DNA of 64,000 nucleotides from Acidovorax sp. 210-6. GTDB lineage: Bacteria; Pseudomonadota; Gammaproteobacteria; Burkholderiales; Burkholderiaceae_C. Of this stretch, positions 42,851 to 52,523 are shown in pieces. Both the position numbers and the translations under genes were made by a program. The stretch lies in contig NZ_JAACJE010000001.1 of assembly GCF_010020825.1 (NCBI RefSeq), positions 558,001-622,000 on the forward strand, in the 5' to 3' direction. The notes beneath the pieces were generated by a model that made no database searches, had not been told where the DNA came from, and saw nothing but the letters and a program-made list of their open reading frames with translations. Every line of letters starts with the position of its first letter. Position 1 is the stretch's first letter.

Positions 42851-42875
42851 GGCACTCGTCAGCCATGAGTGCTAA
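42849..42875 (+). promoter_or_regulatory. CIRCE operator (HrcA-binding site)
   Basis: TTGGCACTC-N9-GAGTGCTAA differs from the consensus TTAGCACTC-N9-GAGTGCTAA by one base. It overlaps the promoter end, where HrcA repressor would block transcription. groESL is thus under both positive (sigma-32) and negative (HrcA) heat control. Confidence 0.93.
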
Positions 42876-42959
42876 CAATGCCTCGGCTGGGTTTTTGTGC
42901 TCCCCGGTAGTCGGGGGGCATCGCCAGTGAAAACATCCTTTTGTCTAGGAGAGCAACAA

Positions 42960-43250
42960 ATGAAACTTCGCCCCCTGCACGACCGCGTGATTGTCAAGCG
43001 CATCGAGAGCGAGACCAAGACCGCTTCGGGCATCTTCATCCCCGACAACGCCGCCGAGAAGCCCGACCAGGGTGAGGTGCTGGCCGTGGGCCCGGGCAAG
43101 AAGAACGACAAGGGCGAACTGGGCGCGATGAGCGTCAAGGTTGGCGACCGCGTCCTGTTCGGCAAGTACAGCGGCCAGACCGTCAAGGTCGATGGCGACG
43201 AGCTGCTGGTGATGAAGGAAGACGACCTGTTCGCGGTCGTCGAGAAGTAA
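42960..43250 (+). CDS. groES: Co-chaperonin GroES
   Basis: A 96-aa protein of standard length: [20 protein letters not shown], the mobile loop [18 protein letters not shown], and [21 protein letters not shown] through to FAVVEK. It caps GroEL as a heptameric ring. GGAGAG sits upstream of ATG 42960. First gene of the groESL operon. Confidence 0.98.
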   Translation: MKLRPLHDRVIVKRIESETKTASGIFIPDNAAEKPDQGEVLAVGPGKKNDKGELGAMSVKVGDRVLFGKYSGQTVKVDGDELLVMKEDDLFAVVEK

Positions 43251-43273
43251 TTCCTTTCGCTTCACTCACTTTT

Positions 43274-43328
43274 TCATAGCTGCTGGCGCTTGATAAACAT
43301 GCGTTAGCGGCCAATTTGATTCAAATTC
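43274..43328. repeat. Comamonadaceae-type interspersed dyad between groES and groEL
   Basis: CATAGCTGCTGGCGCTTGAT, then AAACATGCGTTAGCGGC and CAATTTGATTCAAATT. The GCTGCTGGCGCTT / ATGCGTTAGCGGC arms are imperfectly inverted. I recall near-identical sequence as a frequent intergenic repeat in Acidovorax and relatives. Here it forms most of the 92-bp intercistronic spacer. Confidence 0.55.
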
Positions 43329-43333
43329 TGTAG

Positions 43334-44989
<1,656 letters not shown>

Positions 44990-45022
44990 GCTCTGCCTGA
45001 GAGCCACTTCTCTCTCGCTCCA

Positions 45023-45046
45023 AGGGCCGCGCAAGCGGCCCTTTTT
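45023..45046 (+). terminator. Intrinsic terminator of groESL
   Basis: AGGGCCGC-GCAA-GCGGCCCT, an 8-bp GC-rich stem, followed by TTTT. It separates groEL from the convergent fliA. Confidence 0.9.
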
Positions 45047-45089
45047 CATGTCCGAGCGGTAGGTGTGGCGGAGTGCTTTTTGCGAAAGC

Positions 45090-45812
45090 TCAGTGTGCGC
45101 GCATCTTGGCGCGCAGGCGCGCAATGGCCTGGCTGTGCAATTGGCAGACGCGCGATTCGGTCACGCCCAGCACGGCGGCGATTTCCTTGAGGTTCATATC
45201 GTGCTCGTAGTACATGCCCATGATGTACTGCTCGCGCTCGGGCAGTGACTGGATGGCACCGACCAGGCTGCTGCGCAGCCGCTGGTTGCGCAGCAGCGCC
45301 ATGGGGTCGGCTTCGGAGTCGGGGGTTTCGTGCCGGTCCAGAAAGCCCTCGTCGTCTTCCCCGCCGCGGGTCATGTCTTCAAGATAGACGAGCTGCGTGC
45401 CGCGCACCTTGCTCAGCAGGCTTTGGTAGTCGGTCAGGCTCATGTCCAGTTCGACGGCAATTTCGGATTCGAGGGGGCTGCGTCCGAGCCTTTGTTCCAG
45501 GCGCTGGACGGCTTTTTCGATGTCTTTCTGGCTCTTGCGTGAGCTGCGCGACATCCAGTCGTTTTCGCGCAATTCGTCGAGCATGGCGCCACGGATGCGC
45601 TGCGTGGCAAAGGTCTCGAACTGCACGCCCTGGGCCGATTCGAAACGTGTCAGCGCGTCGTTCAGGCCGATCATCCCGACCTGGATCAGGTCGTCCAGCT
45701 CCACGTTCGCAGGCAGCTTGGCGATCATGTGGTGCGCAAGCCGACGAACCAGCGGAACATACTGCTGGAGCATGGCATTGCGATCAAGCTGGCCTTTGGC
45801 GGTGTATGTCAC
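45090..45812 (-). CDS. fliA: Flagellar sigma factor FliA (sigma-28)
   Basis: 240 aa from GTG 45812, which directly follows the TGA of the upstream gene; the frame runs further upstream but only as overlap with that gene. Region 2 is LVRRLAHHMIAKLPANVELDDLIQVGMIGL and FETFATQRIRGAMLDELRENDW; region 3 is DIEKAVQRLEQRLGRSPLESEIA; region 4 is LPEREQYIMGMYYEHDMNLKEIAAVLGVTESRVCQLHSQA. It directs RNA polymerase to late flagellar promoters (flagellin, motility, chemotaxis). It is the last gene of flhB-flhA-flhF-fleN-like-fliA. Confidence 0.95.
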   Translation of the reverse strand: MTYTAKGQLDRNAMLQQYVPLVRRLAHHMIAKLPANVELDDLIQVGMIGLNDALTRFESAQGVQFETFATQRIRGAMLDELRENDWMSRSSRKSQKDIEKAVQRLEQRLGRSPLESEIAVELDMSLTDYQSLLSKVRGTQLVYLEDMTRGGEDDEGFLDRHETPDSEADPMALLRNQRLRSSLVGAIQSLPEREQYIMGMYYEHDMNLKEIAAVLGVTESRVCQLHSQAIARLRAKMRAH

Positions 45813-45813
45813 T

Positions 45814-46614
45814 TCAATGGCTCTGGGCGATGTACGTGGGGAAGCCTGCTTTGGGAATGGATGGTAGCGCAGAGAAGGTGCCCGGTGCGCTGATGGTGCA
45901 GGCATTTTCCAGCCATTGCAATGCCAGGCGCTGCAGTTCCTGCGGGCGATCGGCGCGGATGAGCGTGGTGCGCGGTTGCTGCCCCAGGTGGCGCATGGCA
46001 CAGCGGCGCAGCGATTCCAGCGAGTCCTGTGCCAGGCGCAACTGCTGGGCCGGGTAGGAGCGGGCCATGCAGGCCACCAGGCCGTTGAGTCCCGCGTGCA
46101 GGGCCAGCAGCTTGAGCTGGCGGTAGGTAGCAATCACGCCGTTCTGGCCGGGCGGCATCAGGATCAGTGGTGTGGCCAGGCTGGCATCCAGCAGGGGCGA
46201 CGCCAGTACGTCGATGGGGGCGTGCAGCACCACCAGCGCGTAGCTGCGCAGCAGCGGTTGCAGCAAGGGCAGGAGGGGTTGTCCGGGCTCGGCTTGCTGC
46301 AGCAGGGTTTGCAGGCCCAGCTTGGCAGGCAGCACGGCCAGGGTGTTGGCGGCGCCTGCAGCGGGGCGCATGTCCTGCGCGCGGGCGCTGTGCGCCAGCA
46401 GCTGCTGCAGGCCGGGGCTGCGCGGGTTCTCGGGTGCGGTGGCATCCAGTACCACCACCGGGTAGCCCAGGTGTTGCAGGTGCAGGCACAACTGCCACAG
46501 CGTTTCCATGCCGCCGTTGGTGTCTTGCGTGCTGGCCATGGCCAGCAACTGCAAGTCGTTTTGGGGCATGTGGCTGGACAGCCCCGCGCCTTGGTGAAAT
46601 CCGAACTCAAGCAT
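45814..46614 (-). CDS. FlhG/FleN-like protein lacking the ATPase motif
   Basis: A 266-aa protein sitting exactly where flhG (fleN) lies, between flhF and fliA, with an 8-bp overlap with flhF. The overall MinD-like pattern persists (LQLLAMAS strand, LGYPVVVLDATAPENP, YALVVLHAPIDV, LNGLVACM), but the deviant Walker A KGGVGKT is replaced by TQDTNGGMET. It is therefore unlikely to hydrolyse ATP as FlhG does. FlhG normally regulates flagellar number through FlhF. This one may be a pseudo-ATPase adaptor. Confidence 0.65.
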   Translation of the reverse strand: MLEFGFHQGAGLSSHMPQNDLQLLAMASTQDTNGGMETLWQLCLHLQHLGYPVVVLDATAPENPRSPGLQQLLAHSARAQDMRPAAGAANTLAVLPAKLGLQTLLQQAEPGQPLLPLLQPLLRSYALVVLHAPIDVLASPLLDASLATPLILMPPGQNGVIATYRQLKLLALHAGLNGLVACMARSYPAQQLRLAQDSLESLRRCAMRHLGQQPRTTLIRADRPQELQRLALQWLENACTISAPGTFSALPSIPKAGFPTYIAQSH

Positions 46615-48088
46615 CGACCAGTCCCTTCTCCAGCACGGGCTCGCTGGACGGAGTGAAGAAGAAGCTCAGGTCGGCGGCCTTGGGGTCGAAGGCCGAGCGC
46701 GCCGGAGCGCGCATCGAGCTGGCGATGAGCTGATGGGCATTGGCCGATTCCCAGTCTTCCGGGACGCGCTGGCCGTTGGTCACGCCACGCAGCACCATCT
46801 GGTGGCGGATCAGCGCGTCAATGGCGGGGCCGAGTTTCACGGCTTCGTCGATCTTGGTCAGGATGGCTTGTTGCGCCCCGGTGGTCTTGAAGGCAGCGAG
46901 CGTGTCGTCCAGCGTGTCGCCGTGGCTGCTGGCATTGAGCACCAGCAGGCGCTGCACCTCGGGCAGGTCCAGCACCTCCAGCATGTCGCGCTTGCGGGGA
47001 TCGCGTGGGGCGATGCCGGTGGTGTCGATCAGAACCATCTTCTTGCCGCTGAGCAGGCCCAGCAGGTCCTGCAGTGCAGCGCGGTCGTGCGCCAGGTGGG
47101 CCACGATGCCCAGCATGCGGCCATAGCTGCGCAACTGGTCATGGGCGCCGATGCGGTAGGTGTCCAGGGTGATCAGACCCACGCTGCCGGGGCCGTGGAT
47201 GCGGGCGCACAGTGCTGCCAGCTTGGCCGTGGTGGTGGTTTTGCCCACCCCTGTGGAGCCCACGAGGGCAAAGATGCCACCCTCTTCGTAGATGGCGGGC
47301 TGGCCGGCGTCGGTGTGCAGGTTGTGCTCCAGCACGTCCATCAGCCAGCGTACCGACTCGGCGGCGTCCATGCCCTCGGGCATGCGCTCCAAGACGGCGC
47401 GCGCCAGCGTGGGTGAATATCCGGCGCGGATCAGCTTGAGCATCAGGTTGGACTGGATGGGGTCCTGGCGTGCTTGCCCCAGCCACGACAAGGTGTTGAA
47501 GCGGTCCTCGATCAGCTCCTTCATGGAGTGCAGTTCCTGCATCAGACCCTGGGTGTCCACGGCAGGGGCGGCCAGGGATACGGGGGGAGGTGCTTCACGG
47601 CGTGGCGTGCGCACGGGCAGCTCATGGTTGACCTGGCGCAGCGGGTTGTGCTTCTTGAACGTTGCAGGGTTCGCCGGGGGTGCTTCGGGCGCGCGCTCGA
47701 TCTCGGCGGTGGAGACGCCGCTGACCTGCTGCAAGGCCTCGCTGCGCCGTCGCAACATGCGTTCACGCACATAGTCCTGGAAGGACAGGGTGCTCATGGC
47801 CAGCTGTTCCGTGTCTTCCTTGATGGGGCTGCGCGGACCGGACAGCGCCGCACGTTCCTGCAGCGACTTGCGTCCGGCGGCTGGGGTGGGGGCCGCTTCT
47901 GGGCGGCGTTCGGTCACGGTTTCGGCAGCACTGTCGAGTGCGCCGAGCGATTCTTCCGTGGTGGCCACCACTTCCACGCCATTGGGGGTGGGACGGTTGG
48001 AAAGGATCAGGGTGCCGTCACCAAAAGCCATGCGGGCCTTGGCAAGCGCCTCGCGGGACGTGGCCGCGTGAAAGCGTTTGATGTTCAT
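46607..48088 (-). CDS. flhF: Flagellar SRP-like GTPase FlhF
   Basis: A 493-aa protein. It begins MNIKRFHAATSREALAKARMAFGDGTLILSNRPTPNGVEVVA, the FlhF B domain. A long variable linker (~80-210) follows, then the NG domain with GGIFALVGSTGVGKTTTTAKLAAL (P-loop), LITLDTYRIGAHDQLRSYG and VLIDTTGIAPRDPR, and TKIDEAVKLG for guanine specificity. FlhF marks the pole where the flagellum is built. Its start overlaps the flhA stop by 4 bp. Confidence 0.95.
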   Translation of the reverse strand: MNIKRFHAATSREALAKARMAFGDGTLILSNRPTPNGVEVVATTEESLGALDSAAETVTERRPEAAPTPAAGRKSLQERAALSGPRSPIKEDTEQLAMSTLSFQDYVRERMLRRRSEALQQVSGVSTAEIERAPEAPPANPATFKKHNPLRQVNHELPVRTPRREAPPPVSLAAPAVDTQGLMQELHSMKELIEDRFNTLSWLGQARQDPIQSNLMLKLIRAGYSPTLARAVLERMPEGMDAAESVRWLMDVLEHNLHTDAGQPAIYEEGGIFALVGSTGVGKTTTTAKLAALCARIHGPGSVGLITLDTYRIGAHDQLRSYGRMLGIVAHLAHDRAALQDLLGLLSGKKMVLIDTTGIAPRDPRKRDMLEVLDLPEVQRLLVLNASSHGDTLDDTLAAFKTTGAQQAILTKIDEAVKLGPAIDALIRHQMVLRGVTNGQRVPEDWESANAHQLIASSMRAPARSAFDPKAADLSFFFTPSSEPVLEKGLVDA

Positions 48089-50166
48089 GCCGATGCTCCT
48101 TTGAGGATGGGGCCGATGCGGATGGTGTGGGTCTCAGGGATCTCGCTGTGCGCCAGCACCTGCAGCCGGGGGGCCATGCGCCGCACCAGGCGCGAGATGG
48201 CGCCACGGATCGCATCGGGAACCAGCAGGCAGGCGGGCATGCCCATTTCCTCCTGCTTGAGGGCGACTTCTGCGGCCTTCTGCGTCAGCAGGTCGGCCAC
48301 GCCGGGGTCGAGCGCAGGGCCGCTGGCATTGCCCAGCGCCTGCATCAGCAGGCGCTCCAGGCCCGGTTCGATGGCGATGACGTTGAGTTCCCGTGTGGGG
48401 CCGTAGATTTGTTGTACGATGGCGGGCGAGAGTGCGATGCGCACGCGGCGGGCCAGCTCGCCCGGGTCGGTGATGGCGCCTGCGTACTCGGCCAGGGTTT
48501 CGATGATGGTGCGGATGTCGCGGATGTGCACCGACTCCTCCAGCAGCAGCTGCAGCACTTTCTGGAACGTTGCAATCGAGACCATTTTCGGAACCACTTC
48601 TTCGATCAGCTTGGGGGCCAGCTTGGCCACGTGCTCCACCAGTTGCTGGGTTTCGGTACGGGAGAGCAGCTTGGCGGCCTGCACTTGCATCAAGTGTGAC
48701 AAATGGGTGGCCAGGACGGTTTCCGAATCAACGACGGTAAAACCAGCCATTTGCGCGGCTTCCTTTTGGCGTTCGTCGATCCAGTGGGCGGGCAGGCCAA
48801 AGGCGGGGTCGGTGGTGGGGGTGCCGATCAACGGGGTGGTGATGCCACCGGGATTGATGGCCAGGAACATGCCGGGGAAGGCCTCGCCTTCGCCCACCAC
48901 CACTCCGCGCAGCGTGATGCGATAGCCGCTGGGCTTGAGCTCCAGGTTGTCGCGCACATGGACCGGAGGCGGCAGAAAGCCCACTTCCTGTGCGAATTTG
49001 CGTCGCACGCCCTTGATGCGGGTGAGCAGGTCGCCCTGGCGGGTCTTGTCCACCAGTGCAATCAGGCGGTAGCCCAGCTCCAGTCCCAGCAGATCCACGG
49101 GCTGCAGGTCGTCCCATGTGGCCTCGCCGTCGCCCTGCACCGGGGCAGGGGCTTCCTCGGGTGGTGGAACCTTGGCGCGCTGCATCAGCACCCAGGCAAA
49201 GTAGCCCAGCAGCGAGCCCACGGCCAGGAACACCACATGCGGCATACCGGGGATCAGCCCCAGGAAGATCAGGATGCCTGCCGTCACGCCCAGCACGCGG
49301 GGCGAGGTCAGCAACTGGTGCACGATCTGCTGACCCATGTCGGTTTCCTTGCCGACACGGGAAATCACCATGGCCGCAGCCACCGAGATCAACAGGCCCG
49401 GAATCTGGGCGACCAGCGCATCGCCCACCGCCATCAGGATGTAGGTATCGGCTGCCTTGCCGGCCGACAGGCCGTGCTGCAACATGCCGATGGCAAAGCC
49501 ACCCACGATGTTGATCAGCAGAATCAGAATGCCGGCAACCGCGTCACCGCGCACGAACTTGGAGGCGCCATCCATCGAGCCGAAGAAGTTGGCTTCTTCC
49601 TGCACCTCGGCACGGCGGCGCTTGGCTTCCTTTTCGTCGATCAGCCCCGCGTTCAGGTCTGCGTCCACGGCCATCTGCTTGCCGGGCATGGCATCCAGGG
49701 TGAAGCGCGCCGACACCTCGGCAATGCGCTCGGCACCCTTGGTAATCACGATGAAGTTGATGACCACCAGGATCGAGAACACGATCAGGCCCACGGCAAA
49801 GTTGCCGCCAATCAGGAAGTGGCCAAAGGCCTCGATCACCGCGCCCGCTGCACCTGGGCCGGTGTGGCCTTCCAGCAGCACCACACGGGTGGACGCCACG
49901 TTGAGCGACAAGCGCATCAGCGTGGTCAGCAGCAGCACGGTGGGGAAGGCCGCAAAGTCCAGCGGCTTGAGCATGTAGGCCGCCACCATCATGACCATCA
50001 AGGCCACGGCGATGTTGATGGTGAAAAAAGTGTCCAGCAACCAGGGCGGGATGGGCAAGACCATCAGCGCCAGGATGGCGACCACGAGCAGTGGGGCCGA
50101 CAGGCCCTGCATGGCGGCGCTGTTGGCCCCGGCCCATTGCTGTGCGGATTGGAGCGAGAGTTTCAT
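48085..50166 (-). CDS. flhA: Flagellar export gate protein FlhA
   Basis: A 693-aa protein of normal length with N-terminal transmembrane helices (residues ~20-330) and the FHIPEP-type signature region in ARFTLDAMPGKQMAVDADLNAGLIDEKEAKRRR. The C-terminal half is the cytoplasmic export-substrate docking domain (FGLPAHWIDERQKEAAQMAG, then TVVDSETVLATHLSHLM). It forms the nonameric export gate with FlhB. It overlaps flhB and flhF by 4 bp each. Confidence 0.97.
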   Translation of the reverse strand: MKLSLQSAQQWAGANSAAMQGLSAPLLVVAILALMVLPIPPWLLDTFFTINIAVALMVMMVAAYMLKPLDFAAFPTVLLLTTLMRLSLNVASTRVVLLEGHTGPGAAGAVIEAFGHFLIGGNFAVGLIVFSILVVINFIVITKGAERIAEVSARFTLDAMPGKQMAVDADLNAGLIDEKEAKRRRAEVQEEANFFGSMDGASKFVRGDAVAGILILLINIVGGFAIGMLQHGLSAGKAADTYILMAVGDALVAQIPGLLISVAAAMVISRVGKETDMGQQIVHQLLTSPRVLGVTAGILIFLGLIPGMPHVVFLAVGSLLGYFAWVLMQRAKVPPPEEAPAPVQGDGEATWDDLQPVDLLGLELGYRLIALVDKTRQGDLLTRIKGVRRKFAQEVGFLPPPVHVRDNLELKPSGYRITLRGVVVGEGEAFPGMFLAINPGGITTPLIGTPTTDPAFGLPAHWIDERQKEAAQMAGFTVVDSETVLATHLSHLMQVQAAKLLSRTETQQLVEHVAKLAPKLIEEVVPKMVSIATFQKVLQLLLEESVHIRDIRTIIETLAEYAGAITDPGELARRVRIALSPAIVQQIYGPTRELNVIAIEPGLERLLMQALGNASGPALDPGVADLLTQKAAEVALKQEEMGMPACLLVPDAIRGAISRLVRRMAPRLQVLAHSEIPETHTIRIGPILKGASA

Positions 50167-51317
50167 GGCTGCAGCCCTTGGGTGGCGGCCCGGTGGTGCG
50201 GGTCGAGTTCAGGCGGAATGTGGGGATCGGGCATGGTGTCTGGCATGCGGCCCTCGCCGCGCAGGGCTGCCTTGAGCCGATACACGTAGGCCAGCACCTG
50301 GGCCACGGCGGCGTACAACTGGGCAGGGATGGGCTGGTCCAGCTCGGCATGGGCGTACAGGGCACGCGCCAGGGCGGGCGATTGCAGCACCGGGATCTTG
50401 TGCGCCTGGGCGATGTCGCGGATCTTGAAGGCCAGCAGGTCGGTGCCGCGCGAAATCACCTGGGGTGCATTCATGGTGTGCTCGTCATAGCGCAGCGCCA
50501 CCGCATAGTGGGTGGGGTTCATCACCACAAAATCGGCCTTGGGAACGGCTGGAATGCTGGAGCCATCGGCAATCTCGCGCTGGCGCTGGCGCATGCGGCT
50601 CTTGAGCAGGGGGTTGCCGTCGGATTCCTTGTGCTCCTGTTTGACTTCTTCGTGCGACATCTTGAGCCGGTCCTTGAAGAAGAAAGCCTGCAGGGGAACA
50701 TCGACCATGGCGGCCAGAAGCACCACCAGCAACAGCAGGCCCAGGCCCTGCGTCAGCCAGTGGGCCACATGGCGCAATGCCAGGTTGGACGGTTGCAGCA
50801 CCAGCATGGCCACTTCGTCGATGCTGCGGCCCATGTAGTTCCAGGCCACGCTGGACAGGATGGCGGTCATCAGCACCATCTTGGCCACGTTGGCCAACTG
50901 CTGCTTGGAAAACAGGTTGGCAAATCCGGTCAGTGGATTGAGCCGGTTGAATTGCGGCGCCATGGGCTTGGTGCTGAAGATCCACCCCCCTGCCAACACA
51001 GCGGAGAGCAGTGCCGCACCAGCGGTCAGCAGTGCAAACACGCCGCTGGCGATCAGCCCTGTGGCGGCCATGTGCTGCAGGCGGTTCAGCATGGACGAGG
51101 GGGACTGCACCGTGGCAGCATCAAATACCAGTTGCTGCCCCATGCCTTGCAGCAGGTGTTCCAGTAGTAGGGGTGCCAGCGACAGCATCACCAGCGCGCC
51201 GGTGCCCAGAATGGCCAGGTGCGACAAATCCCGCGAGCGGGCTGCTTGGCCGTCGGTGCGGGCCTTCTGCAGCTTGCGCTCGGTGGCGGGTAGATTGCGT
51301 TCCTGGCTCGATTCCAT
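50163..51317 (-). CDS. flhB: Flagellar export switch protein FlhB
   Basis: A 384-aa protein. Residues 1-30 are the hydrophilic start (ESSQERNLPATERKLQKART), followed by four membrane helices (~35-215), then the autocleavage motif N267-P-T-H270 in ADFVVMNPTHYAVALRYDE. Self-cleavage between N and P switches export from rod/hook to filament proteins. It is first of the flhBAF operon; a dyad lies immediately before its start. Confidence 0.97.
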   Translation of the reverse strand: MESSQERNLPATERKLQKARTDGQAARSRDLSHLAILGTGALVMLSLAPLLLEHLLQGMGQQLVFDAATVQSPSSMLNRLQHMAATGLIASGVFALLTAGAALLSAVLAGGWIFSTKPMAPQFNRLNPLTGFANLFSKQQLANVAKMVLMTAILSSVAWNYMGRSIDEVAMLVLQPSNLALRHVAHWLTQGLGLLLLVVLLAAMVDVPLQAFFFKDRLKMSHEEVKQEHKESDGNPLLKSRMRQRQREIADGSSIPAVPKADFVVMNPTHYAVALRYDEHTMNAPQVISRGTDLLAFKIRDIAQAHKIPVLQSPALARALYAHAELDQPIPAQLYAAVAQVLAYVYRLKAALRGEGRMPDTMPDPHIPPELDPHHRAATQGLQP

Positions 51318-51318
51318 G

Positions 51319-51344
51319 ATGGCATGACGGGTCTGTCATGCCAT
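51319..51344. promoter_or_regulatory. 10-bp dyad directly before the flhB start
   Basis: ATGGCATGAC-GGGTCT-GTCATGCCAT. It covers the region just upstream of the flhB ATG on the minus strand, where it could hide the ribosome-binding site in an mRNA hairpin or serve as an operator. No matching copy was seen elsewhere in the window. Confidence 0.4.
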
Positions 51345-51368
51345 TGTGGCCAGGGGTGGGCAAAACTA

Positions 51369-51408
51369 AAGCCTGAAAAGCGGCGGCAGGCCGCGCTTAT
51401 TCAGGCTT
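51369..51408 (-). terminator. Terminator of the cheY-cheZ transcript
   Basis: AAGCCTGAA (51369-51377) pairs with TTCAGGCTT (51400-51408), with an inner GCGG/CCGC stem. On the minus strand it is followed by TAGTTTTG. It lies 22 bp past the cheZ stop. Confidence 0.75.
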
Positions 51409-51429
51409 GGAAATGGGGTGGATGTCGGG

Positions 51430-52065
51430 TCAGAAACCGAGGCTGGCGAGCAGGTCGTCCACTTGCGACTGGTCCGTGACCACGTCCGGGTTGCCTTCGG
51501 GATCAACCACCGGGCCAGCCAGATGCTCGCGCTTGGGCTCCGGGGGCGCCGGGATGGCATGGGGCGGTGCCGTTTCGATCACCAACTGCACCAACTGCTG
51601 TTCGATGTTGCCTGCCAAAGTGACCACGCGCGCAATCACCTGTCCGGTGAGGTCGTGGAAATCCTGGGCCATCATGATCTCGGTCAGGTGTTCGTCCGTG
51701 GTCTGGGTGGCCCGTTCCACATCCCGCAGGAAATTCATGATCCTGCCTGTGGCCACGGCCGCCACCGGGTTCTTCACCATCGCGGCGATGACCTCGCGTG
51801 TTTCGCTGGCCAGGCTGTCGTTGTGCGTCTTGGCCTGATCCACGCGGTTGAGTACCTTTTCGGCGGCATCACCGGTGAGCCGGGCGATGTAGGACAGGCG
51901 GCTCTGGGCATCAGGCAACTCGCCGACGGTGGCCGACAATTGCTCGGCATACCCCAACTCCTTGAGCGCATCATGGAGTTGGCGCGTGAGATGGCCGATC
52001 TTGTGGTGGATGTCCTGGTTGTCGCCCTCTGGGGGCGTCGGATCCTGCATGTTGCCGTGGTCCAT
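51430..52065 (-). CDS. cheZ: CheY-P phosphatase CheZ
   Basis: A 211-aa protein. The long helical hairpin includes ETREVIAAMVKNPVAAVATG and the catalytic stretch LTEIMMAQDFHDLTGQVIARV with the conserved D and Q. The C-terminus, SQVDDLLASLGF, is the CheY-binding helix. It removes phosphate from CheY to reset motor switching. It is 5 bp downstream of cheY. Confidence 0.95.
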   Translation of the reverse strand: MDHGNMQDPTPPEGDNQDIHHKIGHLTRQLHDALKELGYAEQLSATVGELPDAQSRLSYIARLTGDAAEKVLNRVDQAKTHNDSLASETREVIAAMVKNPVAAVATGRIMNFLRDVERATQTTDEHLTEIMMAQDFHDLTGQVIARVVTLAGNIEQQLVQLVIETAPPHAIPAPPEPKREHLAGPVVDPEGNPDVVTDQSQVDDLLASLGF

Positions 52066-52070
52066 GGCGC

Positions 52071-52457
52071 CTACAACCCCAGTTTTTTGATGATCAGGGT
52101 GACTTTTTCTTCCAGCGTGGCCTTGGTGAACGGCTTGACGATGTAGCCCGCCGCCCCACCTTGTGCTGCAGCAACGATATCTTCCTTGCGTGCCTCGGCG
52201 GTCACCATCAGCACCGGCAGGTGCTTGAGCTTTTCATCGGCCTTGATTTCAGCCAGCAACTGAAAGCCGTTCATGTTCGGCATGTTGATGTCAGAAACGA
52301 CAAAGTCGAACTTGCTGTTGCGCAGCTTGTTCAACGCAGCGACCCCGTCCTCGGCCTCGTCGGCCTCGGTAAAGCCGCTTTCCTTGAGCAGGTTGCGGAC
52401 GATGCGTCGCATCGTGGAGAAGTCGTCAACAATCAGGAAACGAAGGGGTGTGGTCAC
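52071..52457 (-). CDS. cheY: Chemotaxis response regulator CheY
   Basis: A 128-aa single receiver domain: acidic pair D11-D12, phosphoacceptor D56 in [13 protein letters not shown], the T in [12 protein letters not shown] and K in [12 protein letters not shown]. CheY-P binds FliM and reverses the motor. The presence of cheZ immediately downstream confirms the identity. cheA and other signalling genes are not in this window. Confidence 0.97.
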   Translation of the reverse strand: MTTPLRFLIVDDFSTMRRIVRNLLKESGFTEADEAEDGVAALNKLRNSKFDFVVSDINMPNMNGFQLLAEIKADEKLKHLPVLMVTAEARKEDIVAAAQGGAAGYIVKPFTKATLEEKVTLIIKKLGL

Positions 52458-52523
52458 TTGGGACCCTTTCGATCGGGTATTTCTTGGAGGATTGTGTGGG
52501 AAGACCGCGAGCGTGACAAGTTG

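Noticed and set aside
45813..46133. N-terminal extension of fliA
   Set aside because: It overlaps the FlhG-like gene in another frame, and sigma-28 homology begins just after GTG 45812.
48703..50289. 528-aa plus-strand open frame antisense to flhA
   Set aside because: His/Gln-rich shadow of flhA codon bias.
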